Source of the DNA: Ornithinimicrobium humiphilum | GTDB taxonomy: Bacteria; Actinomycetota; Actinomycetes; Actinomycetales; Dermatophilaceae | Direction of reading: 5' to 3' | DNA length: 64,000 nucleotides | Assembly (NCBI RefSeq): GCF_006716885.1 | Contig: NZ_VFPU01000001.1 | Coordinates: 372,001 to 436,000, forward strand | Shown: positions 1-8,869 of the stretch, in pieces | How positions within the stretch are numbered: the first letter of the stretch is position 1 | Layout: every line of letters begins with the position of its first letter | The notes under the pieces: model-generated | What the model was told of the DNA's origin: nothing | Databases searched by the model: none | The model's input: only the letters and a program-made list of their open reading frames with translations | Position numbers and translations under genes: made by a program

Positions 1-293
1 ACCGCGGACGCACCGGCGTCGCGTGGCTCGCGCTGCAGTCCGGCTGCCCGATCGTGCCGGTCGCGCTGACCGGCACCGACCAGATCCAGCCGGTCGGTGC
101 GCGCCTCCCCCGACGGGCCAAGGTGCGCGTCGAGTTCGGTCGTCCCATCGAGGTCGGTGACCGCTTCGCCGGTATGCCGCAGGGCCGGGCCCGCCGCGAG
201 CTCACCGACGAGGTGATGGCCGCGATCCTGGCGATGTCCGGGCAGGAGTGGGCGGGCGAGTACAACCAGCGCCAGCCCGACCTGCCCGCGTGA
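1..293 (+). CDS. 1-acyl-glycerol-3-phosphate acyltransferase family protein, C-terminal part
   Basis: The gene enters from the left edge in frame 3 and ends with TGA at 291-293, so about 96 C-terminal residues are visible. The segment GRTGVAWLALQSG followed by PIVPVALTGTDQIQP is the conserved third and fourth block of PlsC-type acyltransferases, which move a fatty acyl chain onto lysophosphatidic acid or a related acceptor at the cytoplasmic membrane. The catalytic HX4D motif would lie upstream of the window and cannot be checked. The stop overlaps the GTG start of the HAD gene (GTGA), so the two are probably translationally coupled. The family call is good; the exact acceptor is unknown. Confidence 0.8.
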   Translation, partial: RGRTGVAWLALQSGCPIVPVALTGTDQIQPVGARLPRRAKVRVEFGRPIEVGDRFAGMPQGRARRELTDEVMAAILAMSGQEWAGEYNQRQPDLPA

Positions 294-961
294 GCGCCAC
301 CGACGCCCGCGGGGGCGTGCTCTTCGACTTCGACGGCACCCTCGCCGACACCATCCCGCTCATCGTCGAGTCCTACCACCACACGGTGCTGGGGCTGGAC
401 CTGGAGCCGGCCCCCGACGAGACGGTCATCCGCTCCTGGATCGGACGCGTCCTGATCGACGTCCTCGAGGAGCTCTCGCCCGGGCGTGGCGAGGAGCTGG
501 TCCACCGCTACCGCGAGCACAACCTGAGCCACCACGACGCCCTCATCCGCACCGTGCCGGGTGCGGCCGGCCTCGTCACCGACCTGCTGGAGGAGGGCGT
601 CCCGGTGGGGGTCGTCTCCTCCAAGAGCCGACGCACGGTGATCCGCGGGATGCGGGTCACCGGACTGCCCGAGGTGGAACACGTCGTCGGCATGGAGGAC
701 ACGGGCGCGCACAAGCCCGACCCGGCCCCGCTGCTCGAGGGTGCCCGCCGCATGGGCGTCGACCCCGCGCGCAGCGTCTACGTCGGCGACGCCCTCGTCG
801 ACGTCCAGGCGGCCCGCGCCGCTGGCATGGTCGCGGTAGCCGTGACCTGGGGCGCCGGCACCCGCGACGTGCTGGACGCCGCCGACCACGTGGTCGACGA
901 CGTCGCCGCCCTGCGGGCCGTCCTCCTCGGCGGTGCCGGGCCGGGGGCGCCTGGTCGGTAG
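290..961 (+). CDS. HAD family hydrolase (PpaX/Gph-like phosphatase)
   Basis: A 223-residue HAD superfamily phosphatase. Motif I is DFDGT at about residues 13-17 (nucleophile D13, acid/base D15), motif II is VVSSKS, motif III has the Lys in HKPDP and motif IV is YVGDALVD. An alpha-helical cap lies between motifs I and II, as in phosphoglycolate phosphatase and pyrophosphatase PpaX. The GTG at 290 was chosen because it overlaps the upstream stop as GTGA; a start at 248 would add 14 residues unlike the family and overlap the acyltransferase. Substrate cannot be deduced; phosphoglycolate or pyrophosphate are possible. Confidence 0.85.
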   Translation: MSATDARGGVLFDFDGTLADTIPLIVESYHHTVLGLDLEPAPDETVIRSWIGRVLIDVLEELSPGRGEELVHRYREHNLSHHDALIRTVPGAAGLVTDLLEEGVPVGVVSSKSRRTVIRGMRVTGLPEVEHVVGMEDTGAHKPDPAPLLEGARRMGVDPARSVYVGDALVDVQAARAAGMVAVAVTWGAGTRDVLDAADHVVDDVAALRAVLLGGAGPGAPGR

Positions 962-991
962 CGGCGGTCCGCCGACGTAGAGTCGACCCTT

Positions 992-1609
992 GTGTACGAA
1001 GGTGTGGTCCAGGACCTGATCGACGAGCTCGGCCGGCTGCCCGGCGTCGGGCCCAAGGGGGCCCAGCGGATCGCCTTCCACCTGCTGACGGCCGACCCCG
1101 AGGACATCACGCGGCTCGCGGACGCCCTCGTCCAGATCCGCGAGAAGGTCCGCTTCTGCGAGGTCTGCGGCAACGTGGCGGAGGCCGAGCAGTGCCGCAT
1201 CTGCCTCGACCCGCGCCGCGACGCCTCGCTCATCTGCGTCGTGGAGCAGAGCCAGGACGTCGCCGCCATCGAGCGCACCCGCGAGTTCCGCGGTCGGTAT
1301 CACGTGCTCGGCGGCGCCATCAACCCCATCGGCGGCGTCGGCCCGGAGGACCTGCGCGTCCGCGAGCTCGTGGCGCGCCTCGCCGATGGGTCGGTCAGCG
1401 AGGTCATCCTCGCGACCGACCCCAACCTCGAGGGCGAGGCGACCGCGACGTACCTGGCGCGCCTGCTCACCCCCTTCGAGGGGGTCCGCGTCAGCCGGCT
1501 GGCCTCCGGGCTCCCCGTCGGCGGCGACCTGGAGTACGCCGACGAGGTGACCCTCGGGCGGGCCTTCGAGGGTCGCCGGCTGCTCTCCGGCGGCACGCCC
1601 TCCGCCTAG
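992..1609 (+). CDS. recR: recombination protein RecR
   Basis: A 205-residue RecR, the clamp-forming partner of RecO and RecF that helps load RecA at single-strand gaps. In order: helix-hairpin-helix [17 protein letters not shown] (residues 16-32), a four-Cys zinc site (C56, C59, C68, C71), and a Toprim domain starting at [10 protein letters not shown]. The length is normal for the family. The GTG start at 992 gives the canonical N-terminus [18 protein letters not shown]. The DUF5063 gene follows after 46 bases, a pairing that I recall from other actinobacteria. dnaX, often next to recR, is not in this window. Confidence 0.96.
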   Translation: MYEGVVQDLIDELGRLPGVGPKGAQRIAFHLLTADPEDITRLADALVQIREKVRFCEVCGNVAEAEQCRICLDPRRDASLICVVEQSQDVAAIERTREFRGRYHVLGGAINPIGGVGPEDLRVRELVARLADGSVSEVILATDPNLEGEATATYLARLLTPFEGVRVSRLASGLPVGGDLEYADEVTLGRAFEGRRLLSGGTPSA

Positions 1610-1655
1610 CCGTTCCCCCCGCGCCGGGCCCGCCGTTCTGGCCTAGTGTGGGGTC

Positions 1656-2228
1656 ATGGACGAGACGCTGGACCAGGGCTGGGGCGCTGTGGCGGAGCAG
1701 ATGAACGCCGAGGTGTCCGCCTACTTCGACTCGTTGCACGAGGTGGCCTCGGGGGAGGCCCCGGGCGCCGCCCTGCCGGTCCTGCTGCTGGCCGTCGGCC
1801 AGCTGTGCGCGGCCGGTGCGCGCGTCGGCGCGCTCGTCGACGTGCTGCCCGACGAGCGCTTCGAGCCCGACCCCGGTCCCGACTGCGACCTGGAGGAGGT
1901 CCGCGCCCGGCTCCACGAGCTGCTCGGGGGCGTCGACCCCTACTGCGACCTCGTCGACCCCGTCCTCTCCACCGAGGTGACGAGCGGCTCGCTGTCCGCC
2001 GACCTGGTGGCCATCGCCGCCGACCTCGAGCACGGCCGCGCCCACTTCGAGGCGGGCCGCCCGACCGAGGCCATGTGGTGGTGGCAGTTCAGCTATCTCT
2101 CCTCGTGGGGGGAGCGGGCCGCGTCCGCACTGCGCGTGCTGCTGACGCTGCTCTCCCACGTGCGCCTCGACGCCGAGGAGGAGCAGGTCATGGAGGCGGA
2201 GATGGCCGCCCTCCACGCGGTCGACTGA
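1656..2228 (+). CDS. DUF5063 domain-containing protein
   Basis: A 190-residue soluble, acidic, mostly helical protein. It matches the actinobacterial DUF5063 family, whose members sit just after recR; the conserved feel comes from the DPYCDLVDP block (about residues 91-99), the WWWQFSYLSSWGERA segment and the C-terminal ALRVLLTLLSHVR. ATG at 1656 follows a short 46-base gap. No catalytic motif, signal peptide or membrane segment is seen. Function unknown; a link to recombination is suggested only by the neighbour. The gene is convergent with the antiporter, with 12 bases between the stops. Confidence 0.8.
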   Translation: MDETLDQGWGAVAEQMNAEVSAYFDSLHEVASGEAPGAALPVLLLAVGQLCAAGARVGALVDVLPDERFEPDPGPDCDLEEVRARLHELLGGVDPYCDLVDPVLSTEVTSGSLSADLVAIAADLEHGRAHFEAGRPTEAMWWWQFSYLSSWGERAASALRVLLTLLSHVRLDAEEEQVMEAEMAALHAVD

Positions 2229-2240
2229 CGACCGGACGAC

Positions 2241-3644
2241 CTATGCCGTCACCTCGGTCTTCTCCTCGCTGGGACGACCGCGGCGCGGGAGCAGCGCCCG
2301 GACGACCAGCGCGGCGGCCAGCACCCACCCGGCGACCTGGGCCCAGCGGACGCCGGTCGTGAAGACGAGCGACATGGCCACGAGCACGGGCACCAGGTGG
2401 AGGAAGGCCCACACCACGTAGCCGCCGAAGGACGGCATGTGGACCCCGGCACGGTCGGCCACGGCCTTGACCATGAAGTTGGGGCCGTTGCCGATGTAGG
2501 TGATCGCGCCGCAGAAGACGGCGCCGAGGCTGATCGAGACCAGGAACGGCTCGTAGACGCCCGCGACCGCCGGCTCCCCGCCCAGCTCGCGGGCCATCTC
2601 GAAGAAGGTGACGTAGGTCGGGGCGTTGTCGAGCACGGCCGACAGGCCGCCGGTGAAGGCGAAGAAGGTGACCCGGTTGAGCGGGAGCTCGGGAGCCACC
2701 TGCGCCAGGTAGCGCAGCGCGGGCATCATCGTCAGGAAGATGCCGATGAAGATGGCCGCGACCTCCTGGATCGGGCCCCAGGTGAACCGGTTGTCCTCGT
2801 AGCGGGCGGTCCGCGGCCCCGTGCGCAGCGAGAGCAGCGCCACGGAGATCATGATCAGCTCGCGCCAGGGGATCCACTGCCACCAGTGGGCGTGACCCTC
2901 CTCGACGGCGTGCAGGTCGATGCTCGGCGCGAAGGCCACCGAGGCGACGATGGCGGCGAGGTAGAGGAAGTGCACGGCGCCGCGCACGCGCAGCGGCTCG
3001 ACCTGGCTGGAGTCGAGGGCCAGAGCCTCCTCGGTCTCGGTGGCCGCGAGGCGCCGGTCGAGGCCGTAGTAGGACACCAGCAGCAGGATGTTGACGAAGA
3101 GCCACATCGGGAAGAGCGAGAAGGTCCACTCGAAGGGGACCCCACGCAGCATCCCCAGGAAGAGCGGCGGGTCGCCCAGGGGGGTCAGCAGGCCACCTGT
3201 GTTGGCGATGACGAAGATCGCGAAGACGACCGTGTGGACCTTGTGCGAACGCTCCGCGTTGGTGTTGAGCAGCGGCCGGATGAGCAGCATGGCCGCACCG
3301 GTGGTGCCGATGAAGGACGCCAGCACGGCGCCCACGCCCAGGAAGGCGGTGTTGACCGCGGGCGTGGCGCGGATGTCGCCGGCCAGGTAGATGCCGCCCG
3401 AGACCACGAAGAGGGCGAGCAGCAGCATGATGAACTGCCCGTACTCGACGAGGGAGTGCACGACCGTCGACCCTTCGCCCGCGGCGAGGAACCAGATCGC
3501 CACGGGCAGGCCCAGCAGCAGCGAGACCTGCAGCTGCACGCGCTGGCGCTCCCACAGCTCGCGGGTCGCCGGCACCAGCGGGGCGATCGCGATCGTGAGC
3601 AGCATGACGACGAAGGGGATGATGCCCCACCACTGCACCTGCAT
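2241..3644 (-). CDS. sodium:proton antiporter-like permease (CitMHS_2 / NhaD-type, IT superfamily)
   Basis: A 467-residue polytopic membrane protein with roughly 11-12 hydrophobic segments. The blocks FIGTTGAAMLLIRPLL and ANTGGLLTPLGDPPLFLG are the paired hairpin motifs of ion-transporter-superfamily permeases, and a second copy, LSAVLDNAPTYVTF and ITYIGNGPNFMVKAVA, lies in the C-terminal half, the usual inverted repeat. Family members are annotated as Na+/H+ antiporters or putative citrate transporters. The ATG at 3644 begins MQVQWWGIIPF, directly at the first membrane segment. The gene lies downstream of sodA on the same strand but a strong hairpin separates them, so it probably has its own promoter. 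Substrate not determined. Confidence 0.82.
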   Translation of the reverse strand: MQVQWWGIIPFVVMLLTIAIAPLVPATRELWERQRVQLQVSLLLGLPVAIWFLAAGEGSTVVHSLVEYGQFIMLLLALFVVSGGIYLAGDIRATPAVNTAFLGVGAVLASFIGTTGAAMLLIRPLLNTNAERSHKVHTVVFAIFVIANTGGLLTPLGDPPLFLGMLRGVPFEWTFSLFPMWLFVNILLLVSYYGLDRRLAATETEEALALDSSQVEPLRVRGAVHFLYLAAIVASVAFAPSIDLHAVEEGHAHWWQWIPWRELIMISVALLSLRTGPRTARYEDNRFTWGPIQEVAAIFIGIFLTMMPALRYLAQVAPELPLNRVTFFAFTGGLSAVLDNAPTYVTFFEMARELGGEPAVAGVYEPFLVSISLGAVFCGAITYIGNGPNFMVKAVADRAGVHMPSFGGYVVWAFLHLVPVLVAMSLVFTTGVRWAQVAGWVLAAALVVRALLPRRGRPSEEKTEVTA

Positions 3645-3707
3645 GCCTTGCCTTCCTCCCAGGGGTCAGGCTTCAGGGTAGACCTCGCGTTCCGGCCCCC
3701 CGACGCG

Positions 3708-3747
3708 GCACGGGGCGGAGGGAGCCGCGGCTCCCTCCGCCCCGTGC
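3708..3747 (-). terminator. perfect 40-nt palindrome, terminator after sodA
   Basis: Positions 3708-3727 and 3728-3747 are exact reverse complements (GC-rich arm GCACGGGGCGGAGGGAGCCG). It lies 18 bases past the sodA stop and before the antiporter gene on the same strand. No U-tract follows, which is common in high-GC actinobacteria. Confidence 0.8.
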
Positions 3748-3764
3748 GGTGCGGCGCTGTCGCC

Positions 3765-4391
3765 TCAGGCGGGGTTGATCAGACCCGCGGTCGCGGAGCG
3801 CGCGGTCTCCAGGCGACGGGTGACGTCCGCCCAGTTGACGACGTTCCACCAGGCGCTGACGTAGTCGGCCTTGACGTTCTTGTACTGCAGGTAGAAGGCG
3901 TGCTCCCACATGTCCAGCATGAGCAGCGGGGTCTGGCCGATCGGCACGTTGCCCTGCTGGTCCCACAGCTGGAAGATCAGCGGGCGCTGCGAGATGGCGT
4001 CCCAGGACAGCACGGCCCAGCCAGAGCCCTGGATGGTGGTGCCGGCAGCCTCGAACTGGCCCTTGAAGCCGTCGAAGGAGCCGAAGTAGTCGTCGATCAT
4101 GGCGCCGACCTCGCCCTCGGGGCGGCCGCCGCCCTCGGGAGACATGTTCTGCCAGAACACCGAGTGGTTGGTGTGGCCGCCCAGGTTGAAGGCGAGGTTC
4201 TTCTCGAGCATCGGCACGGTCGCGAAGTCGCCGGACTCGCGCGCGGCGGCCAGCTTCTCCAGCGCCTGGTTGGCGCCGTCGACGTAGGCCTTGTGGTGCT
4301 TGCTGTGGTGCAGCTCCATGATCTGGCCGCTGATGTGCGGCTCCAGCGCGCCGTAGTCGTAGGCGAGATCGGGAAGGGTGTAGGTGCTCAC
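3765..4391 (-). CDS. sodA: superoxide dismutase, Fe/Mn family
   Basis: A 208-residue cytoplasmic superoxide dismutase that converts superoxide to oxygen and hydrogen peroxide. Metal ligands are visible: the His in MELHHSKHH (about H28), the His in [10 protein letters not shown], and the Asp and His in [11 protein letters not shown]. The N-terminus [18 protein letters not shown] is canonical. The GTG at 4391 was chosen because a good Shine-Dalgarno sequence (AAGGAG) lies 9 bases upstream. The QNMSPEGGG segment and general spacing fit the Mn/cambialistic branch, but metal choice cannot be settled from sequence. A perfect hairpin follows the stop. Confidence 0.96.
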   Translation of the reverse strand: MSTYTLPDLAYDYGALEPHISGQIMELHHSKHHKAYVDGANQALEKLAAARESGDFATVPMLEKNLAFNLGGHTNHSVFWQNMSPEGGGRPEGEVGAMIDDYFGSFDGFKGQFEAAGTTIQGSGWAVLSWDAISQRPLIFQLWDQQGNVPIGQTPLLMLDMWEHAFYLQYKNVKADYVSAWWNVVNWADVTRRLETARSATAGLINPA

Positions 4392-4433
4392 TGCACATCG
4401 CTCCTTGGAAGTGGCGGTCAACGGGCTCCTTGC

Positions 4434-4439
4434 ACTATA
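4434..4439 (-). promoter_or_regulatory. candidate -10 element for sodA
   Basis: The minus strand reads TATAGT here, five of six matches to the sigma-70 -10 consensus, about 43 bases before the sodA start. No convincing -35 is seen at 16-18 bases spacing. The 268-base gap 4392-4659 also holds the divergent start of the glycosyltransferase operon. Confidence 0.35.
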
Positions 4440-4659
4440 GACGCGGGGCCTCTGACCTCGCCCGACGAGGCTGGAGGGGCACCGGGGCGGCACCGACCCA
4501 CGGCCGTGACCCGGTGGACCGCACACCCTCGCCCGCATGGATGGCCCGTCGGTCCGACGAGCGGGGCCGCACCCGCAGCCCTAGCATCCGAAGGAGTCGG
4601 TCCCCCCGCCGTGCAGGGCTCCCGGACCATTCCCCAACCACGCCCTCCGGAGGTTCGTC

Positions 4660-5853
4660 GTGCATGTCTTCGTCGTCGCGCACACGCGCTTTCCCGTCCG
4701 GCAGCCCTTCGCCGGCGGCCTGGAGTCGGTCAGCTGGCACCTCGCCCGCGGGCTGAGCGCCCGGGGGCACAAGGTCACGGTCTTCGCCGCCCGCGGCAGC
4801 GACGTCATACCCGGGGTGGAGCACCTGTGGCCGGACGAGCTGCCGCTGTCCGACACCGCCCGCACCGACGTCTCGATGCCGGAGGAGGGCTGGCTGCGCC
4901 GCCACCACGCCTACCTGCGCGTCATGCTCGACCTGGCCCGCCGCGACGACATCGACCTGGTCCACAGCCACGCGCTGCACCACCTGCCCGCCGCGATGGC
5001 CCCCACGCTGAAGGTCCCGACCCTCCTCACGCTCCACACCCCGCCGACCCCCTGGCTGGAGTCCGCGATCCGCATCGCCCGGGCGGCCGACGGCGGCGCC
5101 CCGCTGCACGCGGCGGCGGTCAGCGGCCACACCGCCGCCGCCTGGCGCCACGTCGTCGACGCGACCGTCGTGCGCAACGGGGTGGACACCTCCGTCTGGC
5201 GACCCGGCCCGGGTGGTGGCCCCCTGGTCTGGTCCGGGCGCATCGTCCCCGAGAAGGCTCCCCACCTCGCGGTCCGCATCGCCAGGGCCGCGGGTATGCC
5301 GCTCGTGCTCGCCGGGCCCGTGTCGGACGCGGCCTACGAGTGCGAGGTGCTCCGCCCCCTCCTGGACGACTCGATCACCTACGCCGGGCACCTGTCCGAC
5401 GCCGAGCTCGCCGACCTCGTCGGCCGCAGCTCCGCCGCGCTCGTGACGCCGGTCTGGGACGAGCCCTTCGGCCTGGTCGCCGCCGAGGCCCTGGCCTGCG
5501 GGACGCCGGTCCTGGGTCTGCGGCGGGGTGGTCTGGCCGAGGTCGTCGGCCCCGACGCCGGCCGCCTGGTCGACCCGACCGGCACCGAGGACGAGGTCGT
5601 GGCGCGCGCCGTTGCCGCGCTCCCCGAGGTGCTCGAGCTCTCCCGCGCGGCCTGCCGCGCCCGCGCCGAGGACCAGCTCTCGACGGACCGGATGGTGGAC
5701 GACTACCTGCGGCTGTACGACAGGATCACCCAGGGTGCGCCGGCACCCCGGCGGCGTCGGTCGGACCGGCGACGCGTGGCGTCCCCGATGGCCGGGGCCG
5801 CGCTGGCCGCGTCCGCGGTGCCGGAGGTCGACCTCGGGCGGTCCGCCCCGTGA
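4660..5853 (+). CDS. glycosyltransferase family 4 (GT-B)
   Basis: A 397-residue GT-B glycosyltransferase. The N-terminal acceptor domain has the glycine-rich FAGGLESVSWHLARGLSARGH loop; the C-terminal donor domain shows VWSGRIVPEKAPH and the E-x7-E motif in EPFGLVAAEALACGTPVLG, which binds the nucleotide-sugar. It transfers a sugar with retention of configuration in related enzymes. GTG at 4660 has GGAGG seven bases upstream. First gene of a four-gene operon whose members all overlap by 4 bp. The last 40 residues are Arg/Ala-rich and unlike the family. Donor and acceptor unknown. Confidence 0.88.
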   Translation: MHVFVVAHTRFPVRQPFAGGLESVSWHLARGLSARGHKVTVFAARGSDVIPGVEHLWPDELPLSDTARTDVSMPEEGWLRRHHAYLRVMLDLARRDDIDLVHSHALHHLPAAMAPTLKVPTLLTLHTPPTPWLESAIRIARAADGGAPLHAAAVSGHTAAAWRHVVDATVVRNGVDTSVWRPGPGGGPLVWSGRIVPEKAPHLAVRIARAAGMPLVLAGPVSDAAYECEVLRPLLDDSITYAGHLSDAELADLVGRSSAALVTPVWDEPFGLVAAEALACGTPVLGLRRGGLAEVVGPDAGRLVDPTGTEDEVVARAVAALPEVLELSRAACRARAEDQLSTDRMVDDYLRLYDRITQGAPAPRRRRSDRRRVASPMAGAALAASAVPEVDLGRSAP

Positions 5854-7760
5854 TCGGCTACTACCTGCACGGGCACGGGGAGGGCCACCGGCGCCGGGGC
5901 ACCTCCGTGGCCCGCGCGCTGCGCTCGGAGGTCACCGGCCTCGGCCCCGGCCCGGCTCCGGTCGGCTGGCCGGGACCCTGGGTGAGCCTGTCGCCCGACG
6001 ACCGCCCGCCCGTGATCGACCCCGTCGCCGCGGACGCGACCGCCGGCGGCACGCTGCACTGGGTGCCCCGCCACCACCCCGGCCTGCTCGAGCGCCACCG
6101 TCAGCTGGTCCAGTGGCTCGCCGAGGAGCGCCCCGCCCTCCTCGTGGTCGACGTCTCGGTCGAGATCAGCCTGCTGGCCCGGTTGTGCGGCGTGCCCGTC
6201 GTCGTGGGGGCCATGCCCGGGGACCGGCTCGACCGCGCCCACCGCACGGCCTACGACCTGGCCGAGGCGCTCCTCGCACCGTGGCCCGCCGACGCGCACC
6301 CCGACGCCGGCTGGCCTCAGTCCTGGCTCGACAAGACCTGGCACGTCGGTGGGATCAGCGCGCTCGCCGACCGGCCGGTGCCGGGCCGCGACGAGGACAG
6401 GGCCCCCGCCGACGGCGACCGTCGCGTCCTCGTCCTCTGGGGCAGCGGTGGCGCCGACCTGGACCCCGGTGCGCTGCGGGCCGCCCGCGAGGCCACCCCG
6501 GGCTGGACCTGGAGCGTCCGGGGCGGCGGGTCCCCGCGCAGCGCCGACCTGCCCGCCGACCTCGCCGCGGCCGACGTGGTCGTGTGCCACGCCGGGCAGA
6601 ACGCCGTCGCCGACGTCGCGTTCGCCCGCCGGGCCGCCGTCGTCCTCGCCCAGCCCCGCCCGCACGACGAGCAGGCCGCCACGGTCCGGGCGCTGGAGCG
6701 CCTGAGCGTCGCGGTGACCGCCGAGGGTTGGCCGCCGGCCCACCGGTGGGCCGACCTGCTGCAGCGGGCGACCGAGCTCGGCGGCGAGGGCTGGTCCCGC
6801 TGGGGCGCCGACGGAGCGCGCCGGGCCGCCGCCCACCTCGACGAGCTCGCCGAACGGCTGGCACCCGCCCCCGTCGGGGCGACGGACGGCCCGGTCGCGG
6901 TCCTCACCCTGGCCCACGGGCGCCACGACCACCTGCGCGGCCAGATCGCCGGCCTCGCCGCGGGGGAGCGGCGCCCCGACCTGCACGTCGTCGTCGCCAT
7001 GGGCGATCCCGACGTCCGTGCGGTCGCCGAGGCCGCCTGGGCCGCTGCCGACGGGCCGCGACCCGAGCTGTCGGTGGTCGAGGTGCCGGTCGACGCGGAC
7101 GGGCTGCCCCTGGCCCGGGCCCGCAACCTCGCCGCCCGGACGGCCCGCGACCGTGGGGGCGGCGCCCTGATCTTCCTCGACGTGGACTGCATACCCGGCC
7201 CGGGGACCGTCGCGACCTACGCCCGCGAGCTGGCCTCGCCCGCCACCCGCCGGGCTCCGCACCCGGCCGTGCTCTGCGGCGACGTCGCCTACCTGCCTCC
7301 GGTGCCCGAGGGTCGGGACGGCTGGGTCACCTGCCTGGACCAGCTGCCGCAGGCCGGTCGGCACCGCTCCGACCGTGTGCTGCTGCCGCCGGGCCGCCGG
7401 CTGCGCGAGCCCGACCTGCGGCAGTTCTGGTCGCTCAGCTTCGCCCTCACCGCCGACGACTTCGCCGCGTGCGGGGGCTTCTGCGAGGAGTACGTCGGCT
7501 ACGGCGGCGAGGACACCGACTTCGCCCAGGTCGTCGGCGCCCGGGGCGGCATCCTGACCTGGGTCGGCGGCGCCACCGCCTACCACCAGCATCACGAGGG
7601 TGGTGGGCCTCCGGTGCACCACCTCGAGGCCGTCGTGCGCAACGCCGGCGTCTTCGCCGACCGCTGGGGCTGGTGGCCGATGGAGGGCTGGCTGGAGGCC
7701 TTCGAGGAGCGTGGTCTGGCCGCACCGGACGAGACCGGTCGCTGGCGGGTGCTGGCATGA
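5850..7760 (+). CDS. two-domain glycosyltransferase (MurG-like GT-B fused to GT2-type GT-A)
   Basis: A 636-residue fusion. Residues 1 to about 340 form a GT-B domain: YYLHGHGEGHRRRG at the N-terminus replaces the usual glycine-rich loop, and VVCHAGQNAVADVAFARRAAVV followed by QPRPHDEQA is the donor-binding signature of GT28/MurG-like enzymes. From about residue 345 a GT-A domain follows: PVAVLTLAHGRHDHL, the ARARNLAARTARDRG segment, a DxD-type motif FLDVDC, and the C-terminal GYGGEDTDFAQ block typical of galactosyltransferase-type GT2 proteins. The GTG overlaps the previous stop (GTGA). One polypeptide may therefore add two sugars in succession. Both catalytic units look intact; products are unknown. 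Confidence 0.85.
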   Translation: MIGYYLHGHGEGHRRRGTSVARALRSEVTGLGPGPAPVGWPGPWVSLSPDDRPPVIDPVAADATAGGTLHWVPRHHPGLLERHRQLVQWLAEERPALLVVDVSVEISLLARLCGVPVVVGAMPGDRLDRAHRTAYDLAEALLAPWPADAHPDAGWPQSWLDKTWHVGGISALADRPVPGRDEDRAPADGDRRVLVLWGSGGADLDPGALRAAREATPGWTWSVRGGGSPRSADLPADLAAADVVVCHAGQNAVADVAFARRAAVVLAQPRPHDEQAATVRALERLSVAVTAEGWPPAHRWADLLQRATELGGEGWSRWGADGARRAAAHLDELAERLAPAPVGATDGPVAVLTLAHGRHDHLRGQIAGLAAGERRPDLHVVVAMGDPDVRAVAEAAWAAADGPRPELSVVEVPVDADGLPLARARNLAARTARDRGGGALIFLDVDCIPGPGTVATYARELASPATRRAPHPAVLCGDVAYLPPVPEGRDGWVTCLDQLPQAGRHRSDRVLLPPGRRLREPDLRQFWSLSFALTADDFAACGGFCEEYVGYGGEDTDFAQVVGARGGILTWVGGATAYHQHHEGGGPPVHHLEAVVRNAGVFADRWGWWPMEGWLEAFEERGLAAPDETGRWRVLA

Positions 7761-8869
7761 GCACCCGCCCGCCGCGGGTCCGCATGGTGCCCGCGACCCA
7801 CGCCTACGTCGACAGCCTCCGACCCGTCGCGGGCGCACCGGCGTTCGAGGTGCTGCCCGACCCGCCGGTGCCCGGCGCCCCGCCCGGGCAGTGGTGGCCC
7901 CATCCCGGCCTCGAGCCCGCCTGGGTCCGCGAGCACGCCGGCGAGCAGGACGTCGTCCACACCCACTTCGGGCTGGAGGGCCGCACCCCTGCCGAGCTCG
8001 AGGAGTGGCTCGACACCCTCGACGAGGTCGGGCTGCCGCTCGTCCACACCGTCCACGACCTGGTCAACCCCCACCTGCTCGACCAGACCCCGCACGCCGC
8101 CCAGCTGGCCCTCCTCGTCGAGCGTGCCGCGGCGTTGCTCACCCTCACGCACGGGGCCGCCGACGAGGTCGCGCGCACCTACGGCCGGAGACCGGTCGTC
8201 GTCCCGCACCCGCACGTCGTCCCCCTGGAGCTGGTCGGGCGGGCCGGCAGGCACCGGGAGGGCCTGCGCGTGGGGCTGCACCTCAAGAGCCTGCGTCCCA
8301 ACATCACCCCGATGCGGGTGCTGCCCGCGCTCGTCGAGGCCGTCCGCACGGCCGACCTCGCGGACGGCGTCTCCCTGGAGGTGCGCGGCCACCCCGAGGT
8401 GCTCGACCCCACCGCCCCGCGGCACGACCCCGAGCTGGCGGCCGTGCTGGAGTCGCTCCGCGAGGACCCGCCCCCCGGGGTGGAGGTCGTCCTCGCGCCT
8501 CGGCTCGACGACGACGCCCTCTGGGCCTATCTCGGCGACCTGGACGCCTCGGTCCTGGCCTACGCCTGGGGCACCCACTCGGGCTGGGCCGAGGCCTGCC
8601 GCGACCTCGGCACCTGGGTGCTCGCCCCCGAGGTCGGCCACCTGCGCGAGCAGGCGGGCGTCCTGACCTGGGGCCCGGCCGACCGGGACGCGCCGGTCGA
8701 CCACCTCGTCCAGCTGCTCCGGAAGGCGGCTCGCCGGCCCGCGCCATCGGTCACCCGGGAGGAGCGGGAGCGCGAGCGCGACCTCGTCGCCGCCCGCCAC
8801 GCCGAGGTGTATGCCGCTGTCGTCGCCGGGGCGCGCGTCGACGCCGACCGCGACGGACGGGTGGCGTGA
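7757..8869 (+). CDS. glycosyltransferase (GT-B type)
   Basis: A 370-residue protein whose layout fits a GT-B glycosyltransferase: an N-terminal half with VVHTHFGLEG and LVHTVHDLVNPHL, typical of group 1 acceptor domains, a linker with VVPHPHVV, and a C-terminal half with LHLKSLRPNITPMRVLPAL and VLAYAWGTHSGWAEACRDLG in place of the usual donor-binding loop. The canonical EPFGL motif is missing, so it is a divergent member. The ATG overlaps the preceding stop (ATGA) and its own stop overlaps the next start (GTGA), placing it firmly in the glycosyltransferase operon. Confidence 0.75.
   Translation: MSTRPPRVRMVPATHAYVDSLRPVAGAPAFEVLPDPPVPGAPPGQWWPHPGLEPAWVREHAGEQDVVHTHFGLEGRTPAELEEWLDTLDEVGLPLVHTVHDLVNPHLLDQTPHAAQLALLVERAAALLTLTHGAADEVARTYGRRPVVVPHPHVVPLELVGRAGRHREGLRVGLHLKSLRPNITPMRVLPALVEAVRTADLADGVSLEVRGHPEVLDPTAPRHDPELAAVLESLREDPPPGVEVVLAPRLDDDALWAYLGDLDASVLAYAWGTHSGWAEACRDLGTWVLAPEVGHLREQAGVLTWGPADRDAPVDHLVQLLRKAARRPAPSVTREERERERDLVAARHAEVYAAVVAGARVDADRDGRVA

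Noticed and set aside
2397-7760. A 1787-codon plus-strand open frame
   Set aside because: Only the part from GTG 5850 is coding; the rest is antisense to the antiporter and sodA and exists because GC-rich DNA lacks stops.
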